Positions 59,001 through 64,000 of a stretch of DNA of 64,000 bases are shown piece by piece. The translations under genes and the position numbers were made by a program. How positions within the stretch are numbered: the stretch's first letter is position 1; every line of letters starts with the position of its first letter. The notes beneath the pieces were generated by a model. The model saw nothing but the letters and a program-made list of their open reading frames with translations, was not told the DNA's origin and did no database searches. Origin of the DNA: Corallochytrium limacisporum (Eukaryota; Opisthokonta); contig PDIP01000045.1 in the NCBI GenBank assembly GCA_002811645.1, positions 147,703-211,702 of the forward strand, given 5' to 3'.

Positions 59001-61783
59001 GCGCTAATCTCGGCGTTGTTGTCCTCCTCTTGTTCAAGGCGCTCCTGCAGAGCCTTGTACTGCTCCTCTAGGTCGGCGTAGCGGGCCTTCAGCTTTTCAA
59101 GGGACTCAGCAGCCTGTTCTCCGAATGCACGCTCCTGTTCGAGCTCGTCGAACAGTGCCTGCTTCTCGGCCAGCAGGGCAGCCTCGCGCTCCTCGAGCTG
59201 ACGGCGCAGCTCCTCTTCGACACGGGCCTTTTCGGCAAGCTTTTCGAGTTCTTGCTCTTTGGCACGCATTTCCTCTTCCTGACGAGCGACGGACAACAGG
59301 GGCTTGACCTTGTTGAACAGACGCCACCAGGCCCACTGGCGCAGGGCAAGGAACTTGCGCATGTTGCGCTGGAGCAGCTCGACAAGCTTCTCCTGGTCGC
59401 GCAGCATGTTGAAGCGGCGGCGGGCGAGGTAACCGCGGGCGTAGGCCTGCAGGTTAGCCAGGATCTTAGCCAGGGCGTTGTCACGCTGCTCTTCCAGGTC
59501 GGCAAGGACACCGGCACGGAAGAAGACCTTGGTCTTACCAATACGGAATTGGCTCTCGTCGAGGTCAAGGTTCTGCAGCATAAGCTCAGCAGCCTTCTTA
59601 CCATCCATGAAGCCCTCAGGAATGATGCCAGGGGTAAGGATTTCGTAGCGCTGGCGGAACTCCTGGAACATAATGCGGTTGGGGAAACCTTGGCGGCAGA
59701 TACGAATACCCTCAAGCACACCATTGCAGCGCAGCTGATGAAGGACCAGGAAGGGGTCGATCACACCAGCCTTCTTTTGCTCGTTAGGGATGATGCAACG
59801 AACAAAGTGAGGCTGGCAAGAGTGCAGCTGCTTCATCAAGTTGGCAAGCTGCTCCTTGTGGATCTGACCCAGAGTGCGGAAGGTGCCGGACTTACCCTTG
59901 CGAGCAGTGGTTTCGTCAAAGGCAGTGGTGTAGTCCTTCCAGATGTGGCTCAGGTTGGCGTCGTTGCTCTTCTTCAACAGTTCGACGACGTTCTCGTTCA
60001 GCGGGTCCTTGTTCTTGTCCAGGAAACCGTCAATGTTGTAGTCGACGTTTCCAGCGTAGTGATGAACGGTGAAGTCAGCCTGCAGACCGCCGCGTACAAA
60101 CTTGGGCTTCGAGTACTGCTTCTCACCACGGTCCTTGTAGGTCTTGTCCATCTTCTCAAGGAGACCCTTGTCGTTGCCACCGGGCATGAAGCACTGCTCG
60201 TCGACCAGAGCAAGGATACCAAGACCGCGCTGGCTTTCAATGAGGTCGATGGTGGGTTGCAGGTCAAGACCGAAATCGATCTGGTTCCAGCCGATGTTCT
60301 CCCGCTCGTACTCCTGCTGCTCCAGCACAAACATGTGGTGGTTAAAGAACTGCTGCAGCTTCTCATTGGTGTAGTTAATGAGCAGCTGATCGTAGGAGTT
60401 CCTCTCGAAGATCTCAAAACCAGCAATATCCAGGATACCCATGAAGGAGATCTTGCGGGTCTTGGTGTCCAGGGCGGTGTTGATCTTCTCAACAATCCAC
60501 TTGAAGAGACGCTCATAGGTAGCCTTGGACAAGGCCTCCACGGAGTAGGCAGCCTGGGCGGCGTTCTTGGACTGGGTGACCCATTCGCGGCCAGCCTTGA
60601 CGCGGGGCTTCAGAATGGCCTTAACGAGCTCCTCAGTCTTCAGGCCCAGAAGGAAGGCAACCTTATCAATAGAAGAGGTGTCATCCAGCTCAGCTTGTTC
60701 CTGACGGTTCTCGCTGAATTTGAGGTTACCAAAGTTCAGGAGACCAGCGAGAACACGGAAGATGAAGTCCTTGTCGTCGTCGGAGAAACGCATGATGTCC
60801 ATTCCCTTCAGCATATCCTTGAAGTCCTGGACGTCATCGATACCATCGGCGCGAAGGTCAGAGCCAGCAAGGAACTTGTAGGACTTGATGTCCTCCTCGA
60901 TCAGATACTTCTTGCGCTGCTCATTGTTCATACCGGCGAACATCTGGTAGAAGATATGGTAGTTGCGTTCCTTGGAAGTCTGGTACACCACACGGCTCTT
61001 CTCAAGCAGGTAGGTCTCAATGTTACCGCCGCCGATCAGACCCTGAGGGTTGAATTCAACGCGGATGAACTTACCGAAACGAGAAGAGTTGTTGTTGCGG
61101 ATGGTCTTTGCATTACCGAAGGCCTCCAGCACGGGGTTAGCTTGAATCAGAGACTCCTCCAGGTTCTCAATGGCATCGGTACCGGTACCACTGGTGGAGT
61201 GGTGGGCAATAGCAGCCAAGTACTGGATAACTTTCTTGGTGTTCTCAGTCTTACCCGCACCGGACTCACCGGTGACCAGAATAGCCTGGTTTTCCTTCTC
61301 GGTGACCATGTTCTGGTATGCAACGTCAGTCAGAGCGAAGATGTGAGGCGGCATTTCCGAGCGCTTCTTACCCTTGTACATCTGAACAGCCTTCTCGTTG
61401 TAAATGGGCAGCTTACGGTAAGGGTTGATGGCAACCAGGAAAAGACCGGAGTAGGTGTAAATCAGAGAAGAGTAGTAGCGCTCACGCAGGTTGTGCAGAA
61501 CGCTGGCCTCGTTCAAGTTGGACAGTTCGGCCATGTCAACGACCTTATCGAACTTAGGAGGGTTCATCTTCTCCACCTTGTCGGAGTCGATAGTAATGTT
61601 GTCGCCATCCTTGGTACTGACAGTGGTCTTGTCCCCGTTCTCACTGACAATATGTGCCGGACGGTAAGCATCGGTCTCATCAGGAATCCACACCCATTTC
61701 TTATCGGCCCATTGCTTCATGTCCTCCTGGTTGGCGATCTTTGTCTTGATCGCCAAGAAGGGAGTAGGATCTTCAGCAGACAT
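56024..61783 (-). CDS. Myosin II heavy chain (conventional non-muscle type)
   Basis: 1919 residues, intronless. A small N-terminal SH3-like domain (about 28-80) precedes the motor (about 85-780). Landmarks are the P-loop GESGAGKT at 172-179, switch I NNNSSRFGKF, switch II DIAGFEIFERNS with the LQQFFNHHMF relay region, the actin-binding loop, and the SH1 helix ICRQGFPNR. An IQ-like neck (AYARGYLARRRFNMLRDQ) follows. The rest is a coiled-coil rod of about 1070 residues, rich in Glu, Lys, Leu and Ala with almost no Pro, as in filament-forming class II myosins. It drives actin-based contraction and cytokinesis. Length is close to animal non-muscle myosin II (about 1960). Strong C/G-ending codon bias suggests high expression; it also creates long antisense ORFs (for example 59252-61891), which are not genes. 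The ATG is at 61783. Confidence 0.97.
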   Translation of the reverse strand: MSAEDPTPFLAIKTKIANQEDMKQWADKKWVWIPDETDAYRPAHIVSENGDKTTVSTKDGDNITIDSDKVEKMNPPKFDKVVDMAELSNLNEASVLHNLRERYYSSLIYTYSGLFLVAINPYRKLPIYNEKAVQMYKGKKRSEMPPHIFALTDVAYQNMVTEKENQAILVTGESGAGKTENTKKVIQYLAAIAHHSTSGTGTDAIENLEESLIQANPVLEAFGNAKTIRNNNSSRFGKFIRVEFNPQGLIGGGNIETYLLEKSRVVYQTSKERNYHIFYQMFAGMNNEQRKKYLIEEDIKSYKFLAGSDLRADGIDDVQDFKDMLKGMDIMRFSDDDKDFIFRVLAGLLNFGNLKFSENRQEQAELDDTSSIDKVAFLLGLKTEELVKAILKPRVKAGREWVTQSKNAAQAAYSVEALSKATYERLFKWIVEKINTALDTKTRKISFMGILDIAGFEIFERNSYDQLLINYTNEKLQQFFNHHMFVLEQQEYERENIGWNQIDFGLDLQPTIDLIESQRGLGILALVDEQCFMPGGNDKGLLEKMDKTYKDRGEKQYSKPKFVRGGLQADFTVHHYAGNVDYNIDGFLDKNKDPLNENVVELLKKSNDANLSHIWKDYTTAFDETTARKGKSGTFRTLGQIHKEQLANLMKQLHSCQPHFVRCIIPNEQKKAGVIDPFLVLHQLRCNGVLEGIRICRQGFPNRIMFQEFRQRYEILTPGIIPEGFMDGKKAAELMLQNLDLDESQFRIGKTKVFFRAGVLADLEEQRDNALAKILANLQAYARGYLARRRFNMLRDQEKLVELLQRNMRKFLALRQWAWWRLFNKVKPLLSVARQEEEMRAKEQELEKLAEKARVEEELRRQLEEREAALLAEKQALFDELEQERAFGEQAAESLEKLKARYADLEEQYKALQERLEQEEDNNAEISAEKKKLELRVEELERAKEEMEESRKRLESEQGGRDSKIAELLAEINAKQDIIDRLQKEKAAQDEKIQELQTALQTAEDELNKVTRAKAKLEQAKAELDEQLEKEKAGRADAEKAKRALEAQVRELGGNLENLKSSGGEMEDQLRRKEEELSQATAEYEEQSAKVSSLERKIREMQSKIDELDEDLDAEKNQRESTERQRAELERQLQELNDRLDEAGGATAAAAEASKMKAEELIRAKSELERVRKEGEERLAASKKQMSAQIEELSGELEAANNARREAEKAKNALAAEKAEVGDSVETLRARIAELEKQLKKAQSDLAEAAARAEEYERRAVEAESALSSLQSENASLSSQLEDNQHQVGTLSKAKKTLEEEVTSYKEQLEEANAKKLEALSNAKKLELQLQNLESSDAEKSAEQEALAAQIEAAKKEAEEARRQATELNARLTEEDDRAKRLKRTIEEAHAESAEKEQKVKAAEASKRKIQQELEDAVLELEKVKADTSGMEKSKRKFDQQLQEWKQKVEEETLKTQDAQRQFSEAQAQAFSYKNQLEELEVELDRFKRENSNLKEEVEQLTESAGEGGKASHEVEMARRKAEMEAQELRSQVEELEGDLTLAEDGKMRVQVELNHLKVESERRLHDKDAQIEEIRKNFQRQIDSINESLETEVRRKNEAVSLKKKIELEMNELEIAVDNTQKQNGELQKQVKRLQQQINELRTEIEEEHKSKDGVRDEATKWERKFTEISNEIDGANASAAAAERSKKILQGELDEALANLEAERASKTAGIEQKARYESEISTLKAEMEELEMERQEALNKAKRAQEELERFKSEQDSEQEEREELERQKIALERKVRDLTTKNEELENSGVRGAKTKITKLENEIASLNLEVENERRCNADYQKTARSAERRAKDLQFSLDEEKRRTLNEKEQTEKYKEKVKSLQSAQDDIEESNMSIQKRNRTLVREVEELEEKITALEQENQDIKSRLRAEAAA

Positions 61784-64000
61784 GTTTGGTTTTCAAAAAC
61801 TTTCGTACTACTAAAACGTGCACAAACGCTTGTCTCAATTCGTTCTACAAAGGAAGCGTCAAACTCAAGGTGTCCCCACAGCCCTGATTAAGTCGCTACA
61901 CTCCTTGCTTGTTTCCGAGTCGCGTAGACACAAAAATACACACACTTAGTCAAACAGCTAACTAGACTGTTCGACGCATACGATAGTTAAGAGATCAGGT
62001 TTTCATCACGACCACGATTGGGCAGTACAATCTTTCTTATAACTGTAACTACATATAATTCAGGACTCAGAGCTGCACAGATCCACCCTGACCGCTCTAA
62101 GGTTCCTTCGCACATGCCACATCCGACGCACCACAAGACTTCAAATCCCGAACCGAAGAACTCTCGGACATCCGCGCATCAGAGCGCGCAGCGATTGGTT
62201 CTCCAACGCAAAACTAACAAGCATGAACATCTCCAAGACCATTTTGTTTCACAGAAAAGCTAAAATTACAAGACGAATTCATTTTTCTTTTCTTCGAACA
62301 GCCAGACGCAAGTCAAACCCTTTTGGCTGCTGCTGTCCGAAAGTTTTTTTTCCTGTCGGAGCTGTCTTTCTGTTTACATTGCGTGGTCGCTTTGTCATTC
62401 GCGTCTCCTGCATCCTCCACCGCACACACCCCAACAGACCCAAAAAAACCGCGAAAAATTGTCTTCGGGGGTCCGTTTTCCAGCAATTTTGTATGGGAGA
62501 AATTTCACAGGAATTTTCAAGAGAGGAAACAGAAAAGTTGGTCTCGGCCTCAATTGGCCCGCTCTTTTTCTTCCCGGTAGCTGCTGCGTTCCCTTCTCGT
62601 CACTTGCGAGAGACCCACTCTCTCCTTTTCCCCGTAACCCGCTGACGGATCCAGTACTAAAACTATGATGATGATTCCTGCACCCTCCCGCCCCCACCCC
62701 CATTTTTTCGCGCCCCACGCAATTGACGGTTGAGGCACTCCCTTTGGAGAACCCTGTCCCGCAGTTCTCGCCACCCCCCCTTTATTGCTTCGCTCCGTGA
62801 AGTGAATTAACTTTTCCCAGTAAATATGAACGAAAAAAAAAACTGGAGATCCAACCGTTGTTTTCTTTCCCCTTCCCCCCCCCCCTTCCCGTGATTTTTC
62901 GCCAATTCAAACAGGAAAAAAGAAAAAGAGAGAAAGATGAGAATTTCATTGTTGCGTCGACGAGTCTCTCTGTTTGGGTACCAGAAAGTATGGATATTGC
63001 TGCACAGCGACCAATGCATTCGGACGGCAGAAACGGTCCGAAAGCGAGGAAACCCACGCAGCAACAAACGCGGGCTGAGCTGTAACCAACGAGCGTTTAT
63101 TGCTCTCCTTTGGTTTCCAACCTTCGTAGTTTTTCCTCCTGGCCAGCCTTTTTCTCTTGCCCTTTTTTTTTTGTTTTTTGTTTGAATCTCTCTCGCTGTG
63201 GGTGCTCCGTGTTAACCAACGCCAGAGCGCGTTCCTACGGCGTGGAGAGAAGGGGGCGTGCCGGGGAAAAATTTGAGTGCGTAAAAAAATCTCGCAGCTC
63301 TCCTTGCGGGAAACTCCCCCCCTTGAAACCAAGGCGTGGGGCGTCCCATAGTGAATACACTGATGAGCAGCTCGCGTGTTCGGGCGAGACGAGTGCAGCG
63401 GCCACGAAAGCGAAAAGTCTGACACTTTGTTTTTGTCAGCGTTTGCGCGCTGTGCGTACCTCGCCCCTCTTTCTTTTTTTTTTTTTGCTTGGGCCAGCAA
63501 CGCCCGCTCCCCCCCCCCCCCGCTTCTCTCTCCGCGGGGTGGGTGTGTGTGTTGCTCCCTACTGTGACTATTGGCTTTGCTGCGCCTCTGCGTGCCCGAG
63601 AATGACATTTGAGAGCTTCTGATTGGCTGCGCCCATCGATAGTGTCCGCCTCGGGACGGGGAAGGAGAGCGGGCGTGGACGGGAGGTGGTCAACATTTGT
63701 ACTGGTAATACTCTCCGCTATGCCACCCTTAGATACTGAAAATGTACTGCTATTCTGCTGCTAAGTACGGTATATATTTATGTAAATGGTATCCAACCGA
63801 GCCATGATCCAGCGCGTTCCACAACTAGCCAGTGCGTTCTGACGCTTCTGATTGGCCAAAAGTAAGCAGGCCTCTCTCCCCCATTCGCACTGGCCCCCCT
63901 TCTCTCGCTCCGGTTGTGCGTTGATTTTTTTTTGCTTTGACGCGTGTGGATTATGCATGGGATCAGTGTATGTGAGGTCGAAGGGGTGGTACACTGTTTC
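61784..64000. other. Intergenic: myosin promoter region and beyond
   Basis: 2.2 kb to the window end without a recognisable gene. It has poly-C at 62874-62885 and 63509-63522, poly-T at 63473-63485, and two copies of the dispersed motif at 63346-63363 and 63733-63749. The 220-codon ORF at 62946-63608 (minus) is basic and low complexity and is not called. A gene may begin beyond the window. Confidence 0.55.
63346..63363 (+). repeat. Dispersed motif copy
   Basis: CCATAGTGAATACACTGA, upstream of the myosin gene. Confidence 0.55.

Noticed and set aside
59252..61891. 879-codon plus-strand ORF, and others antisense to myosin (56834-57859, 57926-59071)
   Set aside because: Shadows of the biased codon use of the myosin gene; Leu/Val-rich nonsense translation.

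Overview
The window is nuclear DNA from an intron-poor unicellular opisthokont. The genes are eukaryotic: type II myosin, COP9 subunit, ClpX with a mitochondrial leader, SH2-SH3-SH2 RasGAP, TRAF7, spliceosomal CWC15. Nearly all are single uninterrupted ORFs, including a 5.8 kb myosin gene. The mix of animal-type signalling and ubiquitin genes (RASA1-like, TRAF7-like, UBE2S-like, FBXO4-like, STK19-like, SRD5A-like) with genes animals have lost (ILV5 of branched-chain amino acid synthesis, a secreted proteinase K-type subtilase) suggests a non-animal holozoan of the Corallochytrium kind. An early-diverging fungus is the main alternative. The organism is an inference; no rRNA or tRNA gene was found to settle it.

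Layout. 1-4.8 kb: a C2HC low-complexity protein and an equilibrative nucleoside transporter. 6.7-8.3 kb: UBE2S-like E2 and a frameshifted METTL21-type methyltransferase. 11.6-14.8 kb: ILV5 and an FBXO4-like F-box protein. 17.1-18.8 kb: TRAF7-like ligase. 19.6-21.1 kb: choline kinase and an AROS/RPS19BP1 homolog. 21.7-22.8 kb: CWC15 and mitochondrial uL30. 23.4-25.5 kb: glycerate kinase and STK19. 27.2 kb: HIG1 protein. 30.4-35.4 kb: ClpX and a RASA1-type RasGAP. 36.6-38.5 kb: COP9 subunit 7 and an IQ-BAG co-chaperone. 39.5-42.6 kb: steroid 5-alpha-reductase-like enzyme and protoporphyrinogen oxidase. 42.6-48.9 kb: a long gene-free block. 48.9-50.9 kb: subtilase and a Met-less tectonic-like ORF. 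51.1-55.2 kb: uroporphyrinogen-III synthase and EFL1. 56.0-61.8 kb: myosin II heavy chain. 61.8-64 kb: intergenic.

Two features of the arrangement stand out. First, genes sit mostly as convergent tail-to-tail couples with 3' gaps of only 33-444 bp, while the 5' gaps run from about 0.5 to 6 kb. Second, the long 5' gaps carry homopolymer C/G blocks (often CCCC directly abutting GGGG), microsatellites and a recurring motif of about 18 bp (consensus CCATANTRAATGTACTGA) that no recognised feature explains.

The genes are not a pathway cluster. Recurring themes are ubiquitin and proteostasis (UBE2S, FBXO4, TRAF7, COPS7, BAG, ClpX), ribosome biogenesis and mitochondrial translation (AROS, EFL1, uL30m), and heme synthesis (PPOX and UROS).
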